Source: JADKAV01 sp963769435 (GTDB lineage: Bacteria; Actinomycetota; Actinomycetes; S36-B12; UBA10799). From it: a stretch of DNA of 64,000 nt. A program made the translations under genes and the position numbers. How positions within the stretch are numbered: the stretch's first letter is position 1; each line of letters starts with the position of its first letter. The stretch covers positions 682,001-746,000 of the forward strand of contig CAVYLN010000001.1 in the NCBI GenBank assembly GCA_963769435.1. Direction: 5' to 3'. The notes under the pieces are model-generated. The model was given only the letters and a program-made list of their open reading frames with translations, was not told where the DNA came from and did not search any database. Shown one piece after another: positions 9,408 to 17,326 of the stretch.

Positions 9408-10742
9408 CTAGGCCCGGACCGCAGGGCCGTCGGTGTCGTAGAGCTCCTTCTCCATGGACGTCAGGCGCATGCTGACGGGAAGGCCCGGGCGATTCCCGGT
9501 CTTGATCAGATACCGGCCGCGTCCCGGGTGCCGCGACCCCGCACGCCAGCTGTCGGCCGACGCCCAACTCGAAACCAGCGCCTGCTCGGCCTCGGTCAAC
9601 GCCACGATCTCGCTGACGGCGCGGAGTTCACGACGCGGTAGCCCGGAGAGGACCACGATGGCGCTGCGGTCGATGAAGCCCATCGCTTTCGCGACGTCGT
9701 GGCTGTCTGGCAGAGCCTGCAGGTCATTCAGCGAATGTGTCGCCATGAGGCTGGCGACGCCCCGACTGCGGTTCAGCCGGGTCAGGGAGTCGACGTGGTC
9801 GACGAGTCCGGGCGCCCCACGCAGAGCCCGCCACAACTCATCCATCACGATCAGACGACGCGAGCCACGCTGCGCGGTCACCGCAGCCGACACCGCCGCC
9901 TGGCCCCACGACCAACTCGACAGCATCGCGGCGCCCATCAACTGCTCGTCGTCCACCGCGGACAGGTCCACCGCCACGGCTGGGGCGTCCGGGTCGAACC
10001 GGCAGGTGCTCCTGCCGTCGAAGACTCCTTTCAGCGAGCCCTGGCACAGCAGCCCCAAGGTCCATCGCAACTCCTGGGTGACCGCGTCGTACTGCTCGAT
10101 GGATCGGACCTGCGCGGAACTCAGGATCGGCTCAGTGGGGTTCTGCAGCACCCGCAGGACATCTGGAACCGTCGGGTCGGCACCCGACTGCGACAGGGTG
10201 TCTATGGCGGCCGCAAGGACGACCTGCTCCCCGTTGCCCACGCCCCGGTCCGTGCGCACCAGCCCGCACAGGGCGAGGATGAGGGACAGCCGTCGGCCCC
10301 TCACCTCCAGGTCGTCGCCACCGATGCTCTGCGAGTCCAGGGGGTTGATCCGATCATGGCCACGACCGACCCGGATCACCTGACCCCCGAGCCGTTCCAC
10401 GAGTGCGCTGTACTCGCCCTTGGGGTCACCCAAGACCACGGGCCTGACCCCGGCGGCCGCCAGGCCCACCATCTGCCGCTTCGCGAAGGCCGACTTGCCG
10501 GTGCCGGGCTGCCCGAGTTGGAACACGCCCGTGTTGGTGGTCAGGCCCGCGGCAAGCCACGAGAACGGATCCCCGTGCACCTGCTCTCCCCACATGAGGT
10601 GTCGGCCCAGGGGCACCCCCACCGTCGGCGCCCCGGCACCGGCGGTGAACGGGAACAGTCCGCAGGCAGCCGCTGTGCTTGCGGTGAACGTGCGCGACCT
10701 GGTGACCCAGATGGGTCCAGGATCGGCTCCGTGCGCCCTCAC
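9408..10742 (-). CDS. VirB4/TraC-like type IV secretion ATPase
   Basis: A P-loop ATPase of 444 residues of the kind that powers conjugative or type IV secretion machines at the inner membrane. Walker A is GQPGTGKS (about residues 77-84) and Walker B is LIVMDELW (about 298-305); the stretch GDPKGEYSALVERLGG between them is typical of VirB4/TraC/HerA relatives. It starts with a GTG that overlaps the stop of the SCO6880-like gene (GTGA). No relaxase or VirD4-type coupling protein is in the window, so whether this locus moves DNA or protein cannot be said. Confidence 0.82.
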   Translation of the reverse strand: MRAHGADPGPIWVTRSRTFTASTAAACGLFPFTAGAGAPTVGVPLGRHLMWGEQVHGDPFSWLAAGLTTNTGVFQLGQPGTGKSAFAKRQMVGLAAAGVRPVVLGDPKGEYSALVERLGGQVIRVGRGHDRINPLDSQSIGGDDLEVRGRRLSLILALCGLVRTDRGVGNGEQVVLAAAIDTLSQSGADPTVPDVLRVLQNPTEPILSSAQVRSIEQYDAVTQELRWTLGLLCQGSLKGVFDGRSTCRFDPDAPAVAVDLSAVDDEQLMGAAMLSSWSWGQAAVSAAVTAQRGSRRLIVMDELWRALRGAPGLVDHVDSLTRLNRSRGVASLMATHSLNDLQALPDSHDVAKAMGFIDRSAIVVLSGLPRRELRAVSEIVALTEAEQALVSSWASADSWRAGSRHPGRGRYLIKTGNRPGLPVSMRLTSMEKELYDTDGPAVRA

Positions 10743-11461
10743 AGTCCGCGGGGTGGCACGTAGCCGATGCCGAGCGTGCACGCGAACGTCGGGGCCTGCG
10801 AACCGTGGTTGCGCCGCAAACGCACACGGGACTCCCCGGCCCGGTTCTCGAAATCGACTGTGTGTCTGGCGAGGTCCGACAGGTCGTTCGCCGACACCAC
10901 GGCGTACAGTCCAACATCGACCAACCCCGCTCCTCGGACCTGATCAGCGGCAGTCTCCCGCGCCTTCTCGAGGTCGGCCCGGTCACGGGCGGTCTCATCG
11001 CGGCCGAGCCGACGCCGGTACTGGGCACGGAACGACGCCGCCTCGGCCTGCCGGTCGACCTCCCGCACCGCTTCATGCGCGGCTACTGGCTCATACACGA
11101 GGCTGACCCGCTTGTGGTACCCCGACGGGCCGAGCATCCGTGTCAACACCTCGGGTGTCAGCCCGGCCCCCGGAGCCTCATCCCACACATATGCGGCGCT
11201 CACCGTCGCGTCGTGCCGGTAGTGGTCCCAGAACTCTTCGGTCGCCGTAGGGCGAGCATCTGCCCACGTGGTGCCAGCCGCCGGCACCCCGGCCGGTTCG
11301 AAAGCGGTTCGGACCCACTCGACGAGATCTGTCGAAGACATCGGTTCCAGCACCCGGACCCCGCAGCGGGACAACGTCGTGGACAGCGTCGACAACAGCT
11401 CCAGCAGCCGCTGCCCGGCTGACTCGAGATCGTGTCGCGGTACGACGACTGTGACCGACAC
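10739..11461 (-). CDS. SCO6880-like protein, C-terminal half
   Basis: The 240-residue reading frame matches the second half of SCO6880-type proteins, with the stretch YVWDEAPGAGL followed by LTRMLGPSG and VSLVYEPV. SCO6880 proteins are conserved partners of VirB4-like ATPases in Actinomycetota, and their exact role is unknown. The only in-frame start is a GTG with no Shine-Dalgarno, 20 bases after the stop of the N-terminal half. The frame remains open upstream into that half, so this is probably one gene broken by a +1 shift (461 residues if joined), though re-initiation is possible. Confidence 0.68.
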   Translation of the reverse strand: MSVTVVVPRHDLESAGQRLLELLSTLSTTLSRCGVRVLEPMSSTDLVEWVRTAFEPAGVPAAGTTWADARPTATEEFWDHYRHDATVSAAYVWDEAPGAGLTPEVLTRMLGPSGYHKRVSLVYEPVAAHEAVREVDRQAEAASFRAQYRRRLGRDETARDRADLEKARETAADQVRGAGLVDVGLYAVVSANDLSDLARHTVDFENRAGESRVRLRRNHGSQAPTFACTLGIGYVPPRGL

Positions 11462-11480
11462 CAGCGTGGTGGCGTGTTGA

Positions 11481-12125
11481 TCACTCGTCCTCCGGCCCGG
11501 GAGGCTCGCGCAGTTCGCGCAGGACCTCGCTGGCCAACGTCGCTATTCCGGGCTGCGGTGCCGTCGGCGGGGTCGGAGGACTCGGTCCGGTGTGCACCGT
11601 GACGACGACATGCCGCACGTCCGGCAGATAGCCCAGGTGCGCGAGCCAGTCGTCCCAGGCACCCACCCATTCGGACACCTCCTCGGAACCGACCAGTGCC
11701 AGACCGAGCGGTTCGACGGGGAGAATCGCGGTCAGCGAACTCGCCTTCGAGTCCCAGGTCATCCCCACCTGGGAGTCCGACCCCGCTGAGGCTTCGATCA
11801 TGGCCAGACCGGCCAGAGCACCCGGTAGCCGGTGTGTCCTGCTCGCCCGGTAGGAGGCCCGCCTCCTCCGGCGGGCCACGGCCCAAGTTGCATGTCGACC
11901 CAGCCAGGAGACCGCAGTCTCACCCCGGATCCGGACCGTGAACAGCCCCATTGCCAGCCCCACTGGGACGCCGACGATCGGAAGCAGTCCAGGGTTCATC
12001 ATCGCCAGCCCCAGCAGCATCACCACAGCTACGAGCGCGCCGGAGGTCTGTGGACCCGACATCCCAGCCAACCCGAAGCCCCGGCGTTCCCGCCAGCCCC
12101 CGTAGGTCCGGGTACCGGTGCTCAT
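11481..12125 (-). CDS. SCO6880-like protein, N-terminal half
   Basis: A 214-residue frame with two adjacent hydrophobic segments near the N-terminus (about residues 27-61), which look like a PrgI-type membrane hairpin, followed by a basic linker and a cytoplasmic domain with WDSKASSLTAILPVEP. The family is normally a single polypeptide of roughly 480-500 residues, so this frame holds only its front part. The ATG overlaps the stop of the upstream polytopic membrane protein gene (ATGA). It ends in TGA, and the rest of the protein continues in the +1 frame. Confidence 0.68.
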   Translation of the reverse strand: MSTGTRTYGGWRERRGFGLAGMSGPQTSGALVAVVMLLGLAMMNPGLLPIVGVPVGLAMGLFTVRIRGETAVSWLGRHATWAVARRRRRASYRASRTHRLPGALAGLAMIEASAGSDSQVGMTWDSKASSLTAILPVEPLGLALVGSEEVSEWVGAWDDWLAHLGYLPDVRHVVVTVHTGPSPPTPPTAPQPGIATLASEVLRELREPPGPEDE

Positions 12126-12892
12126 CGGACTGCCACCGTTGACCGGAATCCGGCGACGGCGTGCGCGCTCGCGGGCAGCAGGAATGCCGCGAACAGGAAG
12201 CTCAGGGTGGACACCAATAGCGCGAGCACGGGATCGTCGGTGGCCGTGAGCAGTCCGTGGCCCACCCGATAGACCACCGCGATCAGAGGTTTGAACACCA
12301 TCACCGCCACCAGCCAGGCAAGGCCCTTGCCGAACGCATCCGCCCGCACGACCGACATCGCCGCCAGCACGGGGAGCGCGACGGCGAGCAGGACCGCGAT
12401 CACGAAGCGGGACAACATGGCGGCGACGAAACCGAGGCAGCAGGCGATCCCCACTATCGACATCGTCAGGCCCAGGGCCGGGTCCACGGCGGTCACCGCG
12501 TGTGTGACGGCCTCCGAGTAGGCGGCAGCGTCAGGCCGCCCGCCGACCAACCACCGCGCGACAGCGTCCGACATGGTCCAGCTGGTGGCCAGGATCAACC
12601 AGCCCGCTGAGAAGACGAGAAGGCTGCGGCCCAGTCCGACCAGAAGCTGCGCCAGATCCCGCCCGTCCCGGCGAATCATCAACAGTCCGGCGGCGATCAC
12701 CACCGCCACAGCCAGGACGGCCGCGCCCGTCCACGAGGCCACAGGCCGGATCGCGCCCACATTGTCACGCAATGCCCCGAGTCCCGGATCGTCACCTCCG
12801 ACCCACCAGGACAAAGCCCATTCGACCAGCGAGATGAACGTCTGCGCGAACGATGTGGCGAGGCCTTCCAGGCCCGGCGATCGCTGATCCAT
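12122..12892 (-). CDS. Polytopic membrane protein, VirB6/TrbL-like
   Basis: A 256-residue protein with about six hydrophobic helices. In position within the operon and in topology it resembles the VirB6/TrbL channel component of type IV secretion systems. I recognise no catalytic motif, and the assignment rests mainly on context: a small two-helix membrane protein upstream, SCO6880 and VirB4-like proteins downstream. The ATG at 12892 shares one base with the upstream TGA (TGATG), so the operon is translationally coupled. Confidence 0.62.
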   Translation of the reverse strand: MDQRSPGLEGLATSFAQTFISLVEWALSWWVGGDDPGLGALRDNVGAIRPVASWTGAAVLAVAVVIAAGLLMIRRDGRDLAQLLVGLGRSLLVFSAGWLILATSWTMSDAVARWLVGGRPDAAAYSEAVTHAVTAVDPALGLTMSIVGIACCLGFVAAMLSRFVIAVLLAVALPVLAAMSVVRADAFGKGLAWLVAVMVFKPLIAVVYRVGHGLLTATDDPVLALLVSTLSFLFAAFLLPASAHAVAGFRSTVAVR

Positions 12893-13176
12893 CACATGAA
12901 CAGATTGACGAGGGGAACAGCCAGCGCCACGGTTGACAGCCCGCCTATCACCCACGGAATGCCCACCGCGCCGTCAGCCGCCGTACTCGATCGGTGCCGG
13001 CGGCCCACACTCATCATCACGCCTGCGACCAGCAGCCCAATCGCACCAGCGGCAAAGGCGACCCACTTCGCCAGACCCATGACCTTCGCCCACTGTGCCG
13101 TCACCTCGGCAGGTGCGGTCGGCGAAGGATTGCTCAGGTCGGCTAGCACCCCGCTCAGAACAGTCCAACCCGTCAT
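12892..13176 (-). CDS. Small two-helix membrane protein, VirB2/pilin-like by context
   Basis: A 94-residue protein with a short polar N-terminus and two hydrophobic segments (about residues 35-53 and 70-92) separated by a short basic loop (GRRHRSS). This is the size and topology of VirB2/TrbC-type pilin subunits, and it is the first gene of the type IV secretion-like operon. The start is supported by GGGAG five bases upstream of the ATG; the longer open frame upstream is not needed. Function is inferred from layout only. Confidence 0.58.
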   Translation of the reverse strand: MTGWTVLSGVLADLSNPSPTAPAEVTAQWAKVMGLAKWVAFAAGAIGLLVAGVMMSVGRRHRSSTAADGAVGIPWVIGGLSTVALAVPLVNLFM

Positions 13177-13369
13177 CTGCGCTCCCCTTCCGTGCTCCGA
13201 CCGTGCCACGCATGGGTGGCTTCGGCGGAAGTCCGCGCAAATGTGTGGATAACCCGCAGCGCCACGTCGGTCGATGCACAGTCGATGGCATGTCCACCTC
13301 CCAGCGCGGCGCAGCGCGCCCGATATCAGGTGCCCCGGACCCGAGTGAGCGGACCGTGCGGAGGACAGG

Positions 13370-13903
13370 TTGAGGGTGCTCGCCGCCGTGGTGGCACTGT
13401 TCGCCACCGCCGCGGCTCTCACCGCGTCGATCGGAATCGCCGGCAGCGCAGACCCGGGTCTGGCCAGTGGCGAACCGTCAGCACAGTTCGCGACATCCTC
13501 GGACGCGGGGGCGGTCGATGCGCTGCTGCCCCCGGGCTACCGCAACCCGCGCTCGGCAGAAGAGGCTGTGCAGTGGGCGCTCGGCCAGGTGGGCGTGTAC
13601 CGCGATGCCGGGCACTGCCTGCGATTCGTGAACCTGTCCTACGGCCGTCCCTCCGGACCACCCTCGGCGTACCTGGTGTGGACGCGCTCCAATCCGGCGC
13701 TCCATCGTTTCAGCTTCCCGCCACCGCGCGGTGCCGTCGTGGTGTGGTCGAACGTGATCGGCGGGGGTCATGGCCACATCGCGATCTCGCTGGGCGATGG
13801 ACGAATGGTGTCCACGACCAGCGGGCGCATCGCGATCCTGCAAACGAAAGGGTTCGCCGACTCCGCCTATTTCGGCTGGATGCCGCCGTACTTCTACATG
13901 TAG
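13370..13903 (+). CDS. Secreted NlpC/P60- or CHAP-like hydrolase
   Basis: A 177-residue exported protein with an N-terminal signal sequence and a C-terminal domain of about 110 residues. The segment DAGHCLRFV places a cysteine (C83) at the head of a helix, and GHGHIAISLGDG places a histidine (H136) on the next strand, the core pair of papain-like peptidoglycan hydrolases. It may open the cell wall for the divergent secretion-like operon. The TTG start follows GGAGG by six bases; GTG 13376 is an alternative. A related protein with the same C-terminal pattern lies at 52238-52783. Confidence 0.72.
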   Translation: MRVLAAVVALFATAAALTASIGIAGSADPGLASGEPSAQFATSSDAGAVDALLPPGYRNPRSAEEAVQWALGQVGVYRDAGHCLRFVNLSYGRPSGPPSAYLVWTRSNPALHRFSFPPPRGAVVVWSNVIGGGHGHIAISLGDGRMVSTTSGRIAILQTKGFADSAYFGWMPPYFYM

Positions 13904-13973
13904 GCACGCAGCCCGCGCGCGCCACCACATGAAACACGAGAACCGAGCCCGAAGGCCCGGTTTCGTGGGGAGA

Positions 13974-14049
13974 TGGTGCGCCGCCAGGGACTCGAACCCC
14001 GAACCCGCTGGTTAAGAGCCAGCTGCTCTGCCAATTGAGCTAGCGGCGC
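13974..14049 (-). tRNA. tRNA-Lys (anticodon CTT)
   Basis: A full cloverleaf on the minus strand: acceptor stem GCGCCGC pairing with GCGGCGC, anticodon stem GCTGG/CCAGC around the loop CTCTTAA (anticodon CTT), and T-loop TTCGAGT. Discriminator A is followed by an encoded CCA at 13974-13976. Confidence 0.96.
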
Positions 14050-14112
14050 ATCGAGCAAGAGCATATCAGTGGCTAGTAGTGGTGGATCAGCCCGCCGGTC
14101 CCCCAACTACGG

Positions 14113-14421
14113 CTACAGATAGAGGCCGGTCTCTTCGCTGTCAAGGTGTTCGGCGGCGACTGCATGGATGTCGCGCTCGCGTAGCAATACGTAGCTGTTT
14201 CCCTGCAGATCCACGACGGCCCGATCCTCCGGTTCGTACAGGACCCGGTCGCCGGCCTGCATGTGACGGACGTTGGGTCCTGCCGCCACGACCGTCGCCC
14301 AGGTCAGCCTCTTGCCGACCGAGGCGGTGGCTGGGATCACGATCCCCCCGGTCGACTGGCGCTCAGCCTGCGCCTCAGATGTCACGAGAACCCGATCGTG
14401 AAGCAGTTTGATCGGAAGCAT
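14113..14421 (-). CDS. GroES-like (Cpn10) co-chaperonin family protein
   Basis: A 102-residue protein with the Cpn10 fold signature: KLLHDRVLV at the N-terminus, the mobile-loop-like STGGIVIP, then VVAAGPN and GDRVLYEP. It is divergent from housekeeping GroES and there is no groEL next to it, so it is probably a secondary co-chaperonin of the kind often seen in Actinomycetota. The ATG at 14421 gives the standard Cpn10 N-terminus; an earlier in-frame ATG at 14445 would overlap the preceding DUF3618 gene. Confidence 0.78.
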   Translation of the reverse strand: MLPIKLLHDRVLVTSEAQAERQSTGGIVIPATASVGKRLTWATVVAAGPNVRHMQAGDRVLYEPEDRAVVDLQGNSYVLLRERDIHAVAAEHLDSEETGLYL

Positions 14422-14426
14422 CGGGC

Positions 14427-14756
14427 TCAATGACGCTTCTTCCACGACCGCCTGATGACCAACACTGTCACGACCACCGCGACGGTTCCGGCGACTCGGT
14501 CGACACGTACGGCGCCGTACTCGTCGGTGTAGAAGTCCTTGACCTTCTGCAACTGCCGGTTCGCCACGTTCTTGGGGTTCGTGGCGACCTTCAACTCGTC
14601 AAGAGTCTCCGACAGCCTCGCCCGGGTGGCGGCCATGTCCGCCTCGATGTCGGCCACCGAACGCGGGGCCGGCTGCGCCTTGACCACTTCCGCGGACTTC
14701 TTCTTCTTGGACTCGGTGGGTTGCGCTGGGACGATCGCGTCAGCTGACTCAGCCAT
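14427..14756 (-). CDS. DUF3618 family protein
   Basis: A 109-residue protein with a charged Lys-rich N-terminus, the DUF3618-type helix RSVADIEADMAATRARLSETLDEL, and one C-terminal hydrophobic helix (about residues 85-103) ending in basic residues, so it is likely anchored in the membrane. Function is unknown. The ATG is preceded by TAGGGT with a six-base gap, fitting a leaderless transcript that continues into the GroES-like gene. Confidence 0.75.
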   Translation of the reverse strand: MAESADAIVPAQPTESKKKKSAEVVKAQPAPRSVADIEADMAATRARLSETLDELKVATNPKNVANRQLQKVKDFYTDEYGAVRVDRVAGTVAVVVTVLVIRRSWKKRH

Positions 14757-14762
14757 GGCCCA

Positions 14763-14768
14763 ACCCTA
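14763..14768 (-). promoter_or_regulatory. -10 box of a leaderless DUF3618 promoter
   Basis: TAGGGT on the minus strand, six bases before the ATG. Confidence 0.5.
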
Positions 14769-15497
14769 TCCCCCGCCGGGTTGCAGAATGACGCCGTAGG
14801 GCAACTCCAGGCGAAACTCCGCCAGCAGTGCCGGATCGCTGAGCAGTCGTTCCGTCGGGCCGTCGTAGCGAACCTTTCCGTCGGCCAGCACGATGCTGCG
14901 CGGACACAGTTGCCGGGCGAAGAGCAGATCGTGCGTCACCATCAGCATCGTGACATCGAGACCGGTCAGGACCTCGGCGAGTTCGCGGCGACTGGCCGGG
15001 TCGAGGTTCGAACTGGGTTCGTCCAGCACGAGGATCTCCGGGTCCATGCTGAGCACTGTGGCAATGGCGACTCGACGGCGCTGGCCGAAGGACAGGTGAT
15101 GCGGCGCGCGATCCACCGCCGCCTGCATGCCCACAGCCGCCAGTGCGGACGCGACCCGGCCCTCCACGTCCTCGAGGCGGTAGTTCACCGGGCCGAAAGC
15201 CACATCCTGGCGCACGGTCGGCATGAACAACTGGTCGTCGGGATCCTGGAACACCAACCCGACGATCCTGCGGGTCTCGCGCACACTGTCGTCGTCCACC
15301 ACACGTCCCGCCACGCACACCTGGCCCTCACGGGGCCGCAGAACGCCGTTCAGTTGCAGCGCCAGCGTGGTCTTGCCCGCGCCGTTCGGACCCAGCAGCG
15401 CCACCCTTTCACCGGAGTCGATCTCCAGACTCACGTCCTCCAGCGCCACGGTGCCGTCGGGATAGGTGTAGCCGACGTCGCGCAGTTCGATCACCAT
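14766..15497 (-). CDS. cbiO: ECF/cobalt-type ABC transporter ATPase CbiO
   Basis: The 243-residue ATPase of a CbiMNQO-type metal uptake system. Walker A is GPNGAGKTT (residues 36-44), the signature is LSFGQRRR, and Walker B is ILVLDEPSSNLDP followed by the switch histidine in VTHD. It is the last gene of the cbiM-PDGLE-cbiQ-cbiO operon and overlaps cbiQ by seven bases. The ATG at 15497 gives the usual short N-terminus before the first strand. The operator in front of cbiM suggests the metal may be nickel rather than cobalt. Confidence 0.92.
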   Translation of the reverse strand: MVIELRDVGYTYPDGTVALEDVSLEIDSGERVALLGPNGAGKTTLALQLNGVLRPREGQVCVAGRVVDDDSVRETRRIVGLVFQDPDDQLFMPTVRQDVAFGPVNYRLEDVEGRVASALAAVGMQAAVDRAPHHLSFGQRRRVAIATVLSMDPEILVLDEPSSNLDPASRRELAEVLTGLDVTMLMVTHDLLFARQLCPRSIVLADGKVRYDGPTERLLSDPALLAEFRLELPYGVILQPGGG

Positions 15498-16198
15498 CGC
15501 AGTGCCATCTGAACCACCAGGATGAGCGCAGCGGCGGCAGGCAGTGTCAAGGCGATGGGCCACGAGTGCGCGAGTCCGGCGGGAGGCTCGGGCAGTCGGC
15601 CCTGATAGCCGCGACTGACCAGGGCGAGGTGCACACGTTCACCACGTTCGAACGACCTGACGAACAACGCACCGAGACCCGCGGCCAGCACCGGCCATGA
15701 GCGCGGAGAGGCAGGGTTGAACCCGCGCGCCTGTTGACCCACACGCATCCGTCGGTACTGGTCGGCGACCACGTCGACGTACCGGATGAAGAAAGTGAAG
15801 ATCGCCACGATCGGAGACGGCAACCGCAGCGACTGCAACCCCGCGACCATGTCGGAGGGCAACGTGGTTGCGGACAGCATCGTCGCGGCGAGAACCCCGA
15901 GCGAGGCTTTGACCAGGATGTTCCATGCAGCCCACATCCCGGCGACGGAGAGGCCGAGCGGACCGTCGGGGGCCGGGCCGACGAACGGGAGCAGCAGCGC
16001 GAACACGACGAAGGGGATCTCGATGACGAGCCCACCAAGAATCCGGCGCAGGGGTACCCGAGCCACCGTCAGAGCCGTTGCGAGCACCGCCGCGTATCCG
16101 GCGAAGGCGGCAACCCATTCCCTCGGGGTCAGGACGACGACCACCACGAACGCGACCGTGGCGACCAGTTTCGACTGCGCCGACAACCGATGGGGCAC
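15491..16198 (-). CDS. cbiQ: ECF/cobalt-type ABC transporter permease CbiQ
   Basis: A 235-residue T-component membrane protein with five or six helices and the two ATPase-coupling motifs of CbiQ proteins: MRVGQQARGF and LALVSRGYQG (Ala-Arg-Gly type). It couples the CbiM substrate subunit to CbiO. GTG 16198 is the first standard start, but the frame stays open upstream and encodes a plausible family-like stretch (HRGYVDAATVPHRLS) back to the stop of the preceding gene, so the true start may be a little earlier at a non-standard codon. Confidence 0.9.
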   Translation of the reverse strand: MPHRLSAQSKLVATVAFVVVVVLTPREWVAAFAGYAAVLATALTVARVPLRRILGGLVIEIPFVVFALLLPFVGPAPDGPLGLSVAGMWAAWNILVKASLGVLAATMLSATTLPSDMVAGLQSLRLPSPIVAIFTFFIRYVDVVADQYRRMRVGQQARGFNPASPRSWPVLAAGLGALFVRSFERGERVHLALVSRGYQGRLPEPPAGLAHSWPIALTLPAAAALILVVQMALRW

Positions 16199-16242
16199 CG
16201 TCGCGGCATCGACGTAGCCGCGATGGAGTAGGCCGGTGTGAC

Positions 16243-16531
16243 TCAGTGTCGCCGGTCCCGGACGAAGTAGAAGAGGCCGAACGCGAGGGCAGCGGTGACT
16301 GCGACCCCACTACCCCGGCGGTTGCACCGCCCAAGCCGCTGATCGGAGGTCCCGGTGAACGAGTAGTCGGCCAGCGGAGACTTCGCCGCCGCCGAATCCT
16401 GTTCGTTGGCCGCGATCCCGTAGTCCTCGGCGACCTTGTTCAGACCGTCGGGCTGCGACGACGCGTAGTAACTCACGACCGCCGCCAGAACGCAGCGCGA
16501 CCAGTCCGCCGACGATGAGCAGTCGCTTCAC
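16243..16531 (-). pseudogene. PDGLE-domain protein (CbiN-like), frame disrupted
   Basis: The small membrane subunit expected between CbiM and CbiQ. It starts with GTG 16531 (MKRLLIVGGLVA), but the continuing sequence VVSYYASSQPDGLNKVAE is in the +1 frame. Near the end the expected hydrophobic stretch GGATAGVVG is again in a shifted frame before VAVTAALAFGLFYFV resumes. Three shifts are therefore needed, with a net surplus of one base, to give about 95 residues. The flanking cbiM and cbiQ frames are intact and overlap it, which argues for sequence errors as much as for decay. Confidence 0.68.
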
Positions 16532-17229
16532 GTCGAGACCGCCTGCCGGACGGGATCGGGGTGTTCCAGCGGTGTGCCACGGACACCCATCACGATGTCG
16601 GGCCGGGACGCGAGGACGGCCGCGACGACCAGACCGGTGATGATGCCCTCGCCGATGCCGATCAGTACGTGAATGCCACCCATGGCGGCGGCGACCGCCG
16701 ACAGGGAAACCGGGGCGGTGCCACCGACCGCATATTCAGCCACGAATGCCAGCGCCGCTGCCGGCACCGTCACGAACGCCGCGACACCGGCCACGACCGC
16801 TGCCCCCTTGGCGCTTCGCACGAAACGCATGCCGAGGCGGAAGACCAGCCAGCCGACGAGCGCGGTGATGATCGCCATGTTGAGTACATTGATGCCGATC
16901 GCTGTCAGGCCACCGTCGGCGAACAACAGCGCTTGGACCGTCAGCACGACCGCGACCACGAGCATTCCGGCCCACGGTCCGACCAGGATCGCCGCCAGCG
17001 CCCCGCCGAGCAGATGTCCGCTGGTTCCGGCGCCGACCGGGAAGTTGATCATCTGGGCGGCGAAGATGAACACGGCTGTCAAGCCTGCGAGCGGCGCGGT
17101 GCGGTCGTCGAGTTCGGCGCGTGCGCGGGAGAGCGCGAAGGCCAGGATCCCGAGCGACAGAACCAGAGCAAGTCCGCTGATCGGCAGCGTGATGAAGCCG
17201 TCGGGAACATGCATGGCGAGCAGGCGCAT
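16528..17229 (-). CDS. cbiM: ECF-type metal transporter substrate subunit CbiM/NikM
   Basis: A 233-residue membrane protein with about seven helices and the family hallmark MHVPDGFI near the N-terminus, whose Met-His end binds Co(II) or Ni(II) in characterised CbiM/NikM proteins. Here that motif is preceded by MRLLA when the ATG at 17229 is used. That start lies seven bases after TATGCT (17237-17242), so the transcript would be leaderless. ATG 17214 (starting at MHVPDG) would give the classical end. No cobalamin riboswitch fits in the 97 bases to the divergent gene. Confidence 0.92.
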   Translation of the reverse strand: MRLLAMHVPDGFITLPISGLALVLSLGILAFALSRARAELDDRTAPLAGLTAVFIFAAQMINFPVGAGTSGHLLGGALAAILVGPWAGMLVVAVVLTVQALLFADGGLTAIGINVLNMAIITALVGWLVFRLGMRFVRSAKGAAVVAGVAAFVTVPAAALAFVAEYAVGGTAPVSLSAVAAAMGGIHVLIGIGEGIITGLVVAAVLASRPDIVMGVRGTPLEHPDPVRQAVST

Positions 17230-17236
17230 ACCCCCA

Positions 17237-17242
17237 AGCATA
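17237..17242 (-). promoter_or_regulatory. -10 box of the cbiM operon
   Basis: TATGCT on the minus strand, seven bases before ATG 17229. The palindrome at 17246-17272 lies just upstream, over the -15 to -45 region. Confidence 0.55.
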
Positions 17243-17245
17243 GGC

Positions 17246-17272
17246 GACTATTGCGAACAGTTCGCAATAGTC
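17246..17272. promoter_or_regulatory. Perfect palindromic operator resembling a Nur (nickel) box
   Basis: A 27-base perfect inverted repeat: gactattgcgaac at 17246-17258, one central base, and its complement at 17260-17272. Its core TTGC-N9-GCAA has the same half-sites and spacing as the Streptomyces Nur box as I remember it (tTGCaa-N5-ttGCAA). It covers the -35 region of the cbiM promoter and ends 42 bases before the -10 box of the divergent peroxiredoxin gene, so a Fur-family repressor could shut off the metal transporter when its metal is plentiful. Operator status is well supported by symmetry and position; the identity of the regulator is inferred. Confidence 0.72.
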
Positions 17273-17314
17273 ATTGCGGTTCCACCTGCGATTGCCGAGC
17301 AGCGCCGGCGACCC

Positions 17315-17320
17315 TACGCT
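17315..17320 (+). promoter_or_regulatory. -10 box of a leaderless bcp promoter
   Basis: TACGCT six bases before ATG 17327. Confidence 0.5.
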
Positions 17321-17326
17321 TTCGAC

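Noticed and set aside
9408..13903. Complete conjugative element
   Set aside because: No relaxase, coupling ATPase, origin of transfer or integrase could be found, and flanking genes are housekeeping.
17230..17326. Cobalamin riboswitch ahead of cbiM
   Set aside because: Only 97 bases separate cbiM from the divergent gene, they are occupied by the palindrome and -10 boxes, and no B12-box-like sequence is seen.
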